Of a DNA stretch of 64,000 nt, positions 45,961 through 58,230 are shown one piece after another; position 1 is the first letter of the stretch; the number at the start of each line of letters is the position of its first letter. The notes beneath the pieces were generated by a model that worked only from the letters and a program-made list of their open reading frames with translations, searched no databases and was not told the DNA's origin. Made by a program: the position numbers and the translations under genes. This DNA comes from Siniperca chuatsi (lineage: Eukaryota > Chordata > Actinopteri > Centrarchiformes > Sinipercidae), in the NCBI RefSeq assembly GCF_020085105.1, contig NC_058055.1, positions 15,501,822-15,565,821 of the forward strand, written 5' to 3'.

Positions 45961-48310
45961 GTAAGTATCACACACGCAAAATGTTAAGTGTTCGTAACGA
46001 TGAGAATGACGATAACATTTATAAATATCTTACTTATTTGTTTGCCATGATCGAATGTGAAACCTCTTAGTGCTTGTAAATGATTTTTATTGCGGGGAAC
46101 CGTCAAAAACAACAAAAAATAGCCGGCGCTAAGCAGGTAACGTTAACGTTACATTGCCCTGCCTGGGAGTGTGGACCAGACGCACTATAAAAAGGAAGAA
46201 ATGAATATTAACCTTGACTAAATTCGACGAAAACCGTCGATTTCGTTAAATACGAATAATTTTGTATAATACTGTCGTGTCATTCTTACAAAATGGAGTC
46301 GAATCAAACGATAGTTATCGCGTAAAAATTCAGGAATGTCTAGCGGACAACACGGTTAGCGACAATGGTAGAAGACTTACCGTTAGCTAGCCATTGGCAT
46401 TGCAGTGCATTGCGAAGCTGAATGCCTGTCATGAGAAGAGTGCGGGTTTTTATAGAAACCTTAAAATTTATAAAAACATAAGAAAAAGAAAGACCACCTC
46501 AAAATATACACCGACATATGTTTGTTTGCTATAATTCACCCGCGAAGACGGGGAAAAAATTACCTCACGATCTGCGCTTTACTGTAATGGCTGACTGTAT
46601 TCGCATAGGAGGCAAGGCAGCGAGGCAAATGGGAAGCCAGTGACAGAGGCGCAGTTCAGTTTAACTTTTTCTAACCGTGTTTTCTCGAGAAACAAACCCG
46701 TAACTATAAGATGTTACGACGGCAAAAGAAAGTTCAATCTTTCGTGATTCGAACGACACCATTACGAGATTTTTCCGATGCTTATAAAACGTTTAAATCG
46801 GGGGTTGAAATGAATTAGTCTCCGCGGTCGCTCTGCCCTCTATTGCATGCAGTGCAATGGCTGTGCGTTGACACAAAGAGAAGGAGCCATATTCTCCATG
46901 TTAGTGGATGAAGACGAGCGGCCATTAGGAGCTCATAGAAACCAAGTCAGTAGCACAGCCCGCTCATAGACACAGTGCAGACCCAATGTATTACTATACA
47001 AACCGGCTAGTGCAATAGGAATCAATCGGGGAAATATTTTGTCAAGATCGCCAGCTTTCTAGACATATTTGTCGAGTTGCAAAGCGAACTGGGAGGCGGG
47101 AGGAGACATTTGAGGGGGACTTTCTTTCATGAAGAAGGCATTCTCACAAAATGGAAGAAGAAATATTGCCGTCGTTGTTGACCTCCTTTTCCTCAACGAA
47201 AGCCTATGCGCCATTACTACTTCGGTCGACGCAGCTTAACTGGGAGTTACAGTAGCATTTAATAGGAAAATGTAAAGGAAAACATTAGCAGTTTTAAAGA
47301 TATTAGATTTAGATACAGAATTATTCACAGAATAAGAGAAAAGGAAGACTGATATGAGATGAGTGTTAAATCACATCTAAGCGCAGTTTTAAGTGTTTTA
47401 TTTTCAATAAATACGTCTTTATATGTAATTTGTGTCTTTTTTTTATTTTGGTCAAAGTTATATTTTTGATATGAACATGAATGAAACGGAGGGTTTCCTG
47501 AAGGCCTATTCTTATTGCAGTTGGGCTTTGAGGATATTTTTCGCAAAAACATGATTTTTTTTTATTGATTTTTTTTTTTTTTTTTATAAATGCAAGTCCA
47601 CTATCACAGAGGGCCATAGTGTATGCTATGCAGTTTGCACTTTGTGAACTTTTGCAGTTTAACGTTAAAGTGATTCGGACCGGAAAGTATATCGCTGCAA
47701 GGAAAAATATATTTGTTTTGTTTTATTTCCTTGTATCCGCAGCGATGTGTTTAACCAGTTTTAAACCACCAAAATGGGAGTTAACCACGGACCACTGACT
47801 TTTATGTAAAGGCCACAGTACAGATTGCACCAATAAATAAAGTAATTTTCATCGCATTAGCCCGGTCTGTGCTGGACGGGTTTATCTCTTAGTCTGTGTT
47901 AACAGGTCCTAACTTAGTGCAGTTTGACAGCAGGGAGGGCGGGTCACTTAAGTAGTGCTATCAACACTAGCGGACAATGAAGAGAAATAAAAGAAGTGCT
48001 TGTTGTATAGTACCAGGAGCATATCTTACCTTGTATACATGCTTTTAAAATGATTTAAAATGTTTTTATTATGATTTGAAGAGATAATTAACAAAACATA
48101 ATTGTTCAGAAAACCACTGATTAAAAAAAAAAAAAAATTGTATGATGTCTATAAAGCTTTTAGGATGTAGAATTTGGGCCATTTATCACAGCACCAAAGC
48201 CAGTTGTCCACCTATTCCCCCTTCCAAGACAACCTAACAATATAATTAATATAACTTTGAATGCCCATGCAGTTGCACAGCTAATCTATACCTAAAACAT
48301 TTGTTTTTAG
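45961..48310 (+). other. hmgb1 intron 1, CG-rich first part
   Basis: The first 1.3 kb (to about 47300) has many CG dinucleotides. It holds a perfect 16-bp palindrome GTAACGTTAACGTTAC at 46137-46152 and GCCAT-type YY1-like words near 46885-46925. The rest is AT-rich with T runs. No coding frame. Confidence 0.6.
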
Positions 48311-48324
48311 ATACTGCCATCAGG

Positions 48325-49541
48325 ATGGGGAAGGATCCAACCAAGCCAAGGGGCAAGATGTCCTCCTACGCATATTTTGTCCAGACCTGTCGGGAGGAGC
48401 ACAAGAAGAAACACCCTGAGGCTTCGGTTAACTTTGCCGAGTTCTCTAAGAAGTGCTCTGAGCGATGGAAGGTAGGACAAAATGGATGGATGGATGATTA
48501 TCTTATAAACTTGTAGTCTATTTCTTAAATTCAAAAGTCCTGCGAATGCACTATATGCCACTCATCGTTGGTGTAAATGAAGATAATTCAGATACAGGAT
48601 GTTGTTGGATAACTTTACAGCTCTTGATTACAGTTACACTCAGATACCCACATTGTGAAATAAGTAAATAAGTAATAAAACAGCATCCTCCCAAACATAG
48701 GGAATCTAATGAAAAAGCAATACTCTGAATACTTATGCACAAAAGGTGTTGGCACAGGTAGTACAATCAGCAAGCTGTTTCTGTTGTTAGACAATGTCTG
48801 CCAAGGAGAAGGGCAAATTTGAGGACCTGGCCAGGCAGGACAAGGCACGCTATGAGAGGGAGATGATGAGCTACGTTCCAGTCAGGGGAGGAAAGAAGAA
48901 GAAGTTCAAGGACCCTAATGCCCCCAAGAGACCCCCGTAAGTACTACAAGTCAACACTTAAGCCTCTTGCAATAGAAAAGTATTTTTCAACCAAACAAAT
49001 TTGAATCATGAGCAGATGACTCATGTTGTAAAGACACAATATGAAGCATGTTATGTTGTGTAAATGACAAGCAAATTCTTTTTCTTGCTCCCCCCCCCAG
49101 ATCTGCCTTCTTCATCTTTTGCTCAGACTTCCGCCCTAAGGTGAAAGGCGAGACCCCTGGTCTGTCTATTGGAGATGTTGCCAAGAGGCTGGGTGAGATG
49201 TGGAACAGTACCGCTGCAGAGGACAAGCAGCCCTATGAGAAGAAGGCCGCTAAGCTGAAGGAGAAGTATGAGAAGGTAAAGAAGCAGCGATCTGTTTTTA
49301 TTGATGCTGCCAGGGAATTCATGTTGTGCTGCTCTCCCTCGTGAGCTTTAATTTTTTTCGGTCTCAGTATATTTTCATTCCTTCATCGCAGGATGTCGCA
49401 GCATATCGTGCTAAGGGCAAGACGGGCGGCGGAGCACCAGGAAAAGCCCCGGCCAAGGCAGAGAAGAAGGATGATGACGACGATGATGACGATGAAGATG
49501 ACGAGGAGGAGGAAGACTATGATGATGATGATGACGAGTAG
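48325..49541 (+). CDS. hmgb1: High mobility group box 1 protein (hmgb1a-like), 4 coding exons
   Basis: Role: an abundant nuclear protein that bends DNA and, when released, acts as an inflammatory signal. Coding exons: 48325-48471, 48791-48936, 49101-49275, 49392-49541; phases fit, 618 nt, 205 residues, the usual length in fish. Box A covers about residues 8-78 and begins [18 protein letters not shown]; box B covers about 88-162 with [19 protein letters not shown]. The three redox cysteines are at 22, 44 and 105. The protein ends in a tail of about 25 Asp/Glu with one Tyr, from 49469. [10 protein letters not shown] is closer to zebrafish Hmgb1a than to human MGKGDPKKPRG as I recall them. It is divergent from uspl1, as in other vertebrates. 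Confidence 0.97.
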
Positions 49542-50049
49542 ATGGCGAGCGACATATATAGTGGTCATTTTCTTGTTTATAAAGCATTTTACCCCCTTGT
49601 ACACACTTCACTTACTGAAAGAAAATACGTTAGTATCCAAGGGGTAAAAAAAAAACAACAAAAAAGGCTGTGTATATCAGTTGTTTTTATGCTGTACAGT
49701 TTTTTTCTCCTTTTTGTATAGTTAACACTACACAAGTGTCGTGTCTGTATCTTTCTGCCAGTCTTATTTTTTCAGTGATAGTTCCTAGACCACTATCCTG
49801 CCTGGTACAGTGTCAAGGGGTGGGCTTACAGTATTTACTCTAGCTAGAGGTGCACAGCACATAAAAATGTTCTGAGTTAGATCTGAGTGTTTCTTCTTTC
49901 TTTTCCATTTTCCTGTGTGTTTTTATTTTAAATGACATGTTATCAAGATTGACGTATCACAGTTGTTTTACTGATCTTTATGTACCACTGTAATAGCAAA
50001 AATAAGAAACGCCTTGTTTATTGTTGAAATTTAAATTGCTTCTGATGTC

Positions 50050-50072
50050 AATAAACTTTTTTTTTTAATAAA
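50050..50072 (+). terminator. hmgb1 polyadenylation signals (two)
   Basis: AATAAA at 50050-50055 and again at 50067-50072, about 510-530 bases after the stop codon, following an AT-rich 3' UTR. Confidence 0.8.
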
Positions 50073-50099
50073 CCGGGTTTTGTATTGTGTGTCTTAAAA

Positions 50100-51860
50100 G
50101 GTATTGCTCATTGTCCTGCAGGTTTCCTTCCCTCAACATTAAATGGATCCAAGTTTTTTGGTGAGCGCAGACTTATTTGTCAAGTGAACACTAATATCCT
50201 ATTCCATATATGAGTAGTAGTAAGATAAGTTGGATAAACGGCAAAACAAACCTGTTTTCTGCACTGGAATATCAACACTGCCAAAAATCAATGTGACTGA
50301 CAATTAAAATGTAGGTTAAATATCATTGAGACTATTCTATGCAGTAAAAGTTTAAGTCCTAAGAGTCATTTTTTAAAAAATCTTTCTGGAGATAAGACTT
50401 ATGTGTTAACTTGCATTGTGGTCTACTCACTAAAGTACAGTTGAGTTGATGTTAAGATGCCAGGAGACAATTAAATAAAGCAGGAAAACATAAAGCCACC
50501 CAGGCCTCGATAAGCAGTTCTATGAAGTGTGACTCATCACTACAACTGTTCATGTATCCTGTTGTTTTTAGCCTACTGTGGTTGTATGCAAACAAGCGGT
50601 GCATTGAAGCTCCTTGCCTTGGTGGAGGTACACTGAAAGTAGCATTACTGTCTGCTCTGCATGCCAACATGCATCACTGACTGTTCCTGTTTTATTTAGA
50701 TACAGCTGCTTCATCTCTCACGTACTCTAGGTCCCATCCAGGGTAAAAAAAAAAAAAAAATCATTTATATAAGAAGGATTATGTGCTTTGAAAAACCCAG
50801 TGACATAAGAATATGGCTGGTGTGAACAAACCACTGCAGTCCAAACCTAAAAGGCACACACACATACTGTACATTGTGGTGTTAACAACACGGTGTCCCC
50901 CCATGGGACAGAGCTTATGCAGATGGGGGTTACCAACTCCCAGTCTGAGCGTACACAAGTATTCATAGAAATGGGCTGAGCAGCACAGACATGTCTCTGA
51001 TGGTTGGTGGTGTAAATTACACGGATGTGTCTTGTTCTGTGTCTGTACCTCCTCAGTCTCTGCACTAATGTCAGCCTTGGCCCACTGAATGAGCCTTGGT
51101 ATGGAGTAGACTAGAGGACAGGCACACACAGGGGCAGCAGCTGACCTCTGAACTGCTCTGATAAAGCCCAGCCAGTCCCTGAAGGTGACTTAGCCTCCTG
51201 GTATCCCTGATCATTCCTCACACTTATGCTTGTTTTTCCTGTTAACTTTGAATCCAGTGGATGATGGCAGCCATTTCATAACCCCTCCAACCTTTGCTCA
51301 TATCATGGATGTGTTGTCTACATCTGTTGTAGTTCCTGAACAATAGGAAAACTGCATGGGAAGCTAACTTGAGGCCAACAACATAAACAGTCACCAAACA
51401 TATGACCTCTACAAGCTGCTGTCACTGCTGATTATTATTTCCTCACTGTTTCTGTGTGCAATATGGCCTGCTTACACTTTCAGCAGATGGGGGGGGAGGG
51501 CAGTTAAAATGGTGAATGTTTACACTGACATCCACTGAATTGGCCAACAGATTTCATACTGCAGTGGATCATTCTGATGAGAGGCAGGAAAGGGGAAAAA
51601 CTACGCTGAAACAGTTGCAGCGCCTCGTGGCTGCACTCAGCTGTTGATCAGTGTCTGTATGGGCCTGTACAGGCCAGAAGTGCGCATACAGTATAGCAGG
51701 TTTAGCTACACAGCGCCACTGCCGGATCCAAAGCCTGTTAATCCCAGCCACCTGGCGTCCACTGTACACATTGCGTTCAATCCGTGGTCTCCAGGCGACA
51801 CCTAGTGGTCAAATCGCTGCAACTGCATCATCAGAGGTATAGGTGAACAATAGGTTAAAT
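50100..51860. other. Spacer downstream of hmgb1, no gene seen
   Basis: Unique-looking sequence with an A run near 50744. Open frames at 50779-51129 and 50452-50670 have no family feature. Confidence 0.5.
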
Positions 51861-51867
51861 AATCCGT

Positions 51868-52669
51868 TAGTAGTGGAAGAAAGATTGTGCTATTTTACTT
51901 TGTTTTCTTTTCATGCCACTTTCTACTTCTACTGCACTATATCTCAGAGGAAAATATTGCACTTTCTACTTTACTGCATTTATCTGACAGCTTTAGTTAC
52001 TTCACAAATGAAGATTTTTGCACACAAAGCAAACGCAGAGCTCATAAAAGAAAATTGATTGTCAACTATTTCAAAAAAGTCATTTTTCATGCAAAAAACA
52101 TTTCATGGCTGCAGCTTCACAAATGTGAGGATTTGCTGCTTTTTAAAAATTATTTTAATAATTTAAATTTATTTGTAATCATTTTGCGGTTTGGACTGTT
52201 GGTTGGACAAAACAAGCATTGTGAAGGTGTCACTTTGGGCTCTGGGTAATTGTGACGGCATTTCTAACTAATTTCTGGATTTTTACAAACTGAACAATCA
52301 GTCGATTGATGGAGAACATAATCAGCAGATGAATCCATAATGAAAACAAGCATTAGTTACAGTACTATACAAAATAGGTAAAAATTAGCTCCACCTCGAC
52401 CAACTACAACAGCAAAATCCTGCTTTTACATTAATGCACCAGAAATAATAATCTAATGATATAATATATAATAGTATAACAGTCACAGGTAACATTTTTC
52501 TGCATTGTGTACTTTTACTTTTAATACATACGTTTTCCTGATTATACTTACATACTTTTACTTAAGCAACATTTTCAATGCAGGACTTTTACTTCCAACA
52601 GAGTATTGTTGCAGTGTGGTATTAGTACTTTTACTTAAGTAAAGGATCTGAATGCTTCCTCCACCACTG
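51868..52669. mobile_element. Tol2-like hAT element, non-autonomous (copy 2)
   Basis: The left end TAGTAGTGGAAGAAAG and right end CTTCCTCCACCACTG are inverted repeats with a few changes. Shared blocks with 1162-2700: CTACTTTACTGCATTTATCT, AGCTCCACCTCGACCAACTA, GTACTTTTACTTAAGTAAAG. No target duplication could be recognised and no transposase frame is present. Confidence 0.65.
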
Positions 52670-52739
52670 GGGATTTCTGGCATAACTTCACCTACATGGT
52701 CTCACAATTAAGTTGTTCTTTATACTCCAAGTGTTGCTG

Positions 52740-53264
52740 GAGTTTTGACCTCTTTGTATTGTACTTAAGCAAAAGTAGCAATGCCACGCTATAATGATAA
52801 TCATTAAAAGTCCCGCTTTCATAGTTCTACCAGAGTAAAAGCACAAAAGTATTAGCAGCAAAATGTTCTTCAAGTATCAAAAGTAAAAGCACTCATTAGG
52901 AGGCAGAATGGTGTTATATGATATTACTGGATTATTATTGATGTATTAATGTGTAATCGGCATTTTAATGTTGTTGCAGGTGGAGGTGGAGCTTTATACT
53001 TTACTTTATATACTGTTGGGTAGTTAAATCTATTAAAATGCTTCATATTTTACAAGATTATCAAATATTTTGAATGTAAAATCTTAATCTGCAAAGTATA
53101 GTTGTCAAATAAATGTAGTGAAGTAAAAAGTACAATATTTCACTTTGAAATTGAAGTGTAGTAGAGGTGTAAAGTACTGTATAATATAAAGTACTCAAGT
53201 AAAGAACACGTTCCTCAAGATTGTAATTAAGTACTTGAGTAAATGTACTTACTTTCCACAGTTG
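52740..53264. mobile_element. Tol2-like hAT element (copy 3, inverted, left end worn)
   Basis: It runs in the opposite orientation to copy 2, with TGTACTTAAGCAAAAGTAGC, GTGGAGCTTTATACTTTACT and an end GTACTTACTTTCCACAGTTG. The left terminus is not recognisable. Confidence 0.55.
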
Positions 53265-54203
53265 TAATCGGTTGAATAATTTGTAAATGTGCACAAATGT
53301 GAAAATACTAATTGTATGAAGTAAAACAATGTAAAATCGATTTAACATAAAAAAAAGATTCAGAAATTAAATAGGGATTTTAGTTTTTATATGTAGTTAT
53401 TTTGTGATGATCACAGTTTAACCACCACAAACGCCTTGTTTATACAGTATATTTATGCAAATTACACCCAAAAGGCAGCGAAAGATTTGGAGCAGAATTA
53501 AATGATTCACTGATTAAAATAGCCAACAAACATAAGGGTTTTTCTCCCAGTTTATCACTAAAGATAAGATAGGCAGGCACTGTAAAGTGTTGTTGGTTCA
53601 AGGTTAATGTGGATACATAAAAATTACTATCTTACAATAACGTTAATATTTGAAAAATATCAAATGTCTGTATGAATGTTTGTACTTTGTGACAAGATGT
53701 ATTATTTTTCCATGGAAGTTTGCTGTCCTCAAGCTTAAAGGCCTCTCATTCAGCTGCATACTGCTGGAAGATGTGTGGAGAACCCTTTTTCAACAACATC
53801 ATTATTGTTCATGAATCCTTAGATGTCCCACCCGTATTTTATCACCATCTAGAGGTAAATGTGAACTTTACAGTTCATGCAAAGCAGTGACTTTCTTTAT
53901 CCTTAATCATTAAAGTGGTGTATTTTCACTTTGTCCATGTTTTAATGAGTGTCTTCCCACTCCTCATAACCCCATGCCACCTCCTCCACCACCAGCAACA
54001 TTTCCAATAGCCAGGAAAAAAGTGACTTTTATAGTAAACATCAGGCAATCATGCAAACAAGTTGTGGCTTATTTCACATCTAATTTCTACTTCACGAAGA
54101 GATCTTTGTAAGGTATTGAGTCAAAGGAAAATATAACTGGAAATAGTTTTATTTAACTGAATATGAGTCTGGGTACTGAGCCTACATCAAATGCACTCTT
54201 CAC

Positions 54204-54802
54204 CGGTAGTGGAAGAAGTACTCATATCTTTTACTTACTACGTAAAAGTAGCAATACCAAAATGTAGAAATACTCTGTTACAGGTAAATGTCATGCATTC
54301 AACACTTTGCTTAAGTAAAAGTACAAAAGTATTGGCATCAAAATATACTTAAAGTGCCAAAAGTAAAAGTAATAATAATGCAGAATGTCCCACTTTTGAA
54401 TAATGCACATTATATTATTGTATTATAATTAGTGATGAAGTAATGTGTACATTACTTTAATGTTGCAGCTGGTAAAGGTGGGGCTGATTTTAATTACTTT
54501 ATATACTGCTGGGTAGCTTGTGAATTTCCCCCAGGGATCAATGAAGTCTTATCTTAACCTATTATAATACATCATCATTTATTTGTTTATTATTTCTTGT
54601 ATCATTAATATGAATCTGCAAAGTAACTACTAACTAAAGTTATCAACTAATTGTAGTGGAGTAAAAAGTACAGTATTTCCCTCTGAATTGTAGAGTAGAA
54701 GTATAAAGTAGCAGAAAATGGAAATACTCAAGTAAAGTACAAGTACTTCAAAATTGTACTGATAAGTGCAGTACTTGAGTACTTAGTTACTTTCCACCAC
54801 TG
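54204..54802. mobile_element. Tol2-like hAT element, near-intact (copy 4)
   Basis: The left end CGGTAGTGGAAGAAGTACTC and right end AGTTACTTTCCACCACTG form inverted termini. The flanking 8-mers CTCTTCAC (54196-54203) and CTTTTCAC (54803-54810) agree at 7 of 8, an hAT-type target duplication. Many AAGTAAAAGTA and CAAGTAAAGTA words lie inside each end. A fragment with CCCCCAGGGATCAATGAAG (about 54527-54545) is a retroposon tail nested inside. 599 bp, no transposase. Confidence 0.75.
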
Positions 54803-55402
54803 CTTTTCACAATGTGTTCTCTCCAACTTAAAGTAGAATTATCATACATATTGTGCATTATTGTACATACTGGTACTGGTCTGCAGTGTGCCATCAAATA
54901 AAGCCATAGTTTATTTGTCTGCGTGTTGACACTTTATTTGTCAGTCCCGACCTTTGCCATAAATCAATTTAGTGATCAGTAAGTAACCACGGAGGGAGAA
55001 AACCTCCATCCCCTTCATATCAGCTTGCACTGACCAGCAGCATTTGCTGTTCATCTGTCATCAATAATAAAAGAGAAAGAATTACATTCCCAGTTCCTGG
55101 CATCGGTACTTGCTACACATTTATGTAGAATCAATACTGTATTTAATGAATAAAGGAACTGAGATTAGTGACAAATAATCATGCTGATAAGGCATGTGTG
55201 TCATCCTTTCCCACTACAAATATATTGTATTACTGTTTAAATTTTCCATATGTTAACAATTTTAATATTGGTACCTTTAATTCATCCTACCTTAACAAGA
55301 GACTTTTGATTCAAAAGTAGTTAATGAGAATGGTAACCAATTCAAGTAGCTATGACACATCTAGGAAATTTTATGTATTAACTATTCAAAACTTAAATAT
55401 TT

Positions 55403-55795
55403 TTAAAGGGACAGTTCACCCCAAAATCAAAAATACATATTTTTCCTCTTACCTGTAGTGCTGTTTATCCATCTATGTAGATTGTTTTAGTGTGAGTTGC
55501 CGAGTTTTGGAGATATCGGCCGTAGAGATGTCTGCATTTTCTTTATATAATGGCATTCGGCTTGTGATGCTCAAAGCACCCCCCAAAAAAATACATTTGA
55601 AAAACTCAACAGCACTACATGAAACTGCTCACAATAAATCTGTGTATTATCTTGAGTAACTGGGTCATGAGTTCTGGAAAGAGACATTGCTGTTGAGTTC
55701 TTCAACTCACACCAAAACAATCTACGTAGATGGATAAATAGCACTATAGGTAAGAGGGAAAAAAAAAGTGATTTTGAGGCGAACTGTCCCTTTAA
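55403..55795. mobile_element. MITE with ~95-bp terminal inverted repeats and TTAA borders
   Basis: The left end TTAAAGGGACAGTTCACCCC and the right end GCGAACTGTCCCTTTAA are inverted, and the similarity continues for about 95 bp (for example ATCCATCTATGTAGATTGTT against AACAATCTACGTAGATGGAT). Both ends carry TTAA, compatible with a piggyBac-like target. The centre has no coding frame. Confidence 0.75.
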
Positions 55796-56459
55796 CACGT
55801 GTGTTTATGTATTATGTATATGTATGTATTTGTTTGTATGATAGCCCCTGTAACATATGTATATATGCGTATATATATCTACTTATAAGTCTTCAATACT
55901 CAAATGAAAAAAAATTCACTTATGACAAATAACCTTTCATTTGTTATTATCTTTATCTTTATAAGTTTCTTCCATTATGTTTCTTTTATCTGCTTTTGTT
56001 ATTTTTGTTTGCTGTGTCTTGTTATCTGAGGTAATGACTGATTCCTTCCTCCCCTATACATATACATTGATCTCTATTATTGTATGTATTTTACCACGAT
56101 GTTTTAATTGTGCAAACAAATAAAAAAAGAGAAGAAAAAGAAAGAAAAATGTCACGTTTCTACTGATGTTTTCCCAGTATTGTTTGAATACTTCATCAAC
56201 ATTCTTACCTTCAATAGGCAGCCACTTGAGCTGTTGTGTTCCCACGATGAGTTTATTTTCCAGTTTGGACTGGTTATTGACTGATCTGCTTCCCTTTTCG
56301 TGTATTTGAATTTCTTCTATTTGCTTATTTTGCATGGCCTATCTACTCTTTTATATATGTTTTTACTGTTTGTGTAATTTTCATTTGTATTCTATGGATT
56401 TCAAAATATTTAGCATGTCTCATTTTAAAAATGTTTTCAACAATGACTGATGTGGTAAA

Positions 56460-56800
56460 TGTGTTTGAGATTTGGTTCCCCTTTTGATTAGTTGTTGCTT
56501 AATTTGATCCCCAAGCTGAGAAATCTGTCACTGTCATCTGTGAACCCTGAAGTCTGAGCAGAGACCAGGGCACTATAATCAGTCACCCCCTAATGAAGAC
56601 CCAGACCTGATAATTGTAATTTCTACTCATCAGCAAATCTGTGGAAAACAACTGCTTTTCTTAAATGGCATTTTGCACAGCCAAGGGCCTGCAGCCAGCA
56701 TGAGAGGCACATGATAACCCTGTACCTATCGAGTTTGTGCTCACCGGAGTGGGCATTTCAAGGCTCTGCAGAAGACTGGTTTGATTAATTGCTTTTTTTC
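56460..56800. promoter_or_regulatory. Candidate conserved non-coding element
   Basis: A block of about 340 bp with balanced composition and no simple repeats, containing homeobox-like cores (CCTGATAATTGTAATTTC, TTTGATTAATTGC) and CAGCCAAGGGCCTGCAGCC. It stands out from the AT-rich flanks. Inference from texture only. Confidence 0.25.
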
Positions 56801-57388
56801 TGGATAAGAGAAGAGATGTTCCAAAGGATTGTGATTCAGTGAATTGTTTTGTTTCTTTTTTTCTTTTCTATTGTTTTAACAAGTGTGTTTTATTTCATAA
56901 TATGTGTGCATGCATGTGTATACTGTGAAAAAAATCCATATTTTCCATATTAACTGTATATTTTTAGTGTGTAAAGTGTTTGTATTTCATATAGAGAAAA
57001 AGCTCACACACTGACAAAGAACTAGAAGAGACTTTTCAGATGCAAACAAATGATCAATTTATTTAATATCCAAAAGGTGACAAAGTTCAGAATACTTGCA
57101 ATGTATTCTTTAGAACTGTTTTTATACACTATGTCAAAGTACAGTTTTAGCTTTATAGTTATTAATATGCTTTAAGTGCAGTCATACATAAAAAGTGGAC
57201 AGTATATATTTACTGGACTTGTACTTTACTTATTAAAAGTGTTGAATATTTGAGAGATTAAACAGCACATGAGAGCTGAACATGTGGCACAGCTCAGGAT
57301 GTGACTCAGTGGATGCACTACACAAGTGTGCACTGGCATGGCATCAGGCACACATATGTTCACACAGAAACATGTTTAACATAGCAGG

Positions 57389-57391
<3 letters not shown>

Positions 57392-57451
<60 letters not shown>
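57392..57451. repeat. (TG)30 microsatellite
   Basis: Thirty uninterrupted TG units; likely highly polymorphic. Confidence 0.98.
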
Positions 57452-57452
<1 letters not shown>

Positions 57453-58133
57453 CATCAGTATCTCCAATTAATAAAGAATTTCAATCATACTACTGTCTGA
57501 ACTGAATGAATGTCCACATGATTCAAACTGAGGGACCAATCAGGTGCATCTTCTCAGTACCAGCCCACCTCTGCACCAATCGTGTGAGGGCTGGTTCCCT
57601 CAGGCCTGGAGCATGAGGGTCAGCACTCTGTCTGAGCTGACTAGCTTTGCAGAGAAACAACAGCCCTCGTTTGAAAGAGCCGTGCATGAGGATATTATTA
57701 TATGGGATATACACGCTGGGCCTCTCTGAAGGAAGTAGCCTTTTAAAGATGGTTCTGCACCATCATTTCACACAACCATCATTTCACACAAGCTGCACAC
57801 TGTTATGAACCTCTTCCTCCACTGGGTGATGCTGTTGCAAAGGATAAATGGTCTATGAGTGCAAGCTGTGTGTTGACTTGCTGTCACACAGGAGAAAGAA
57901 GTGTGCAGTGTGTTGATGCAGAGAAAGAAAGACAAGCGTAGGCAGAAAGACAAAGAATAACACTAACCATGAAATATTTTCTGTTGAAGTAAAGTCAGAT
58001 AAAATACAGAGAAGTGTGTTAAGGGAAAATCCACCCTAACACAGAATGGACCTACAGACGAGTAACAAATTAAAGGCATAAACCACATAAGCACATTTCT
58101 TCCTAAAGATATTGCCTCACTTGATGTTTTGAT

Positions 58134-58230
58134 GATGCAAGCATGTTAGCCTGCTGACGTTAGCATTTAGCTCGTTATATACAGTCTATGGTACTGCTTC
58201 ACAGAGCTGCTAGCATGGCTGTAGACTCTT
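58134..58230. repeat. Fragment of the GCTAAC-type repeat
   Basis: GTTAGCATTTAGCTCG, CACAGAGCTGCTAGCATGG and CTGTAGACTCTTAGACTTG resemble one end of the family seen at 7540-8080. Confidence 0.6.

Noticed and set aside
49383..49647. Frames on both strands over the hmgb1 acidic tail
   Set aside because: They are out-of-frame or antisense readings of the GAT/GAC tract.
57282..57500. Plus-strand frame with a (CV)n tract
   Set aside because: It is only the (TG)30 microsatellite read through.
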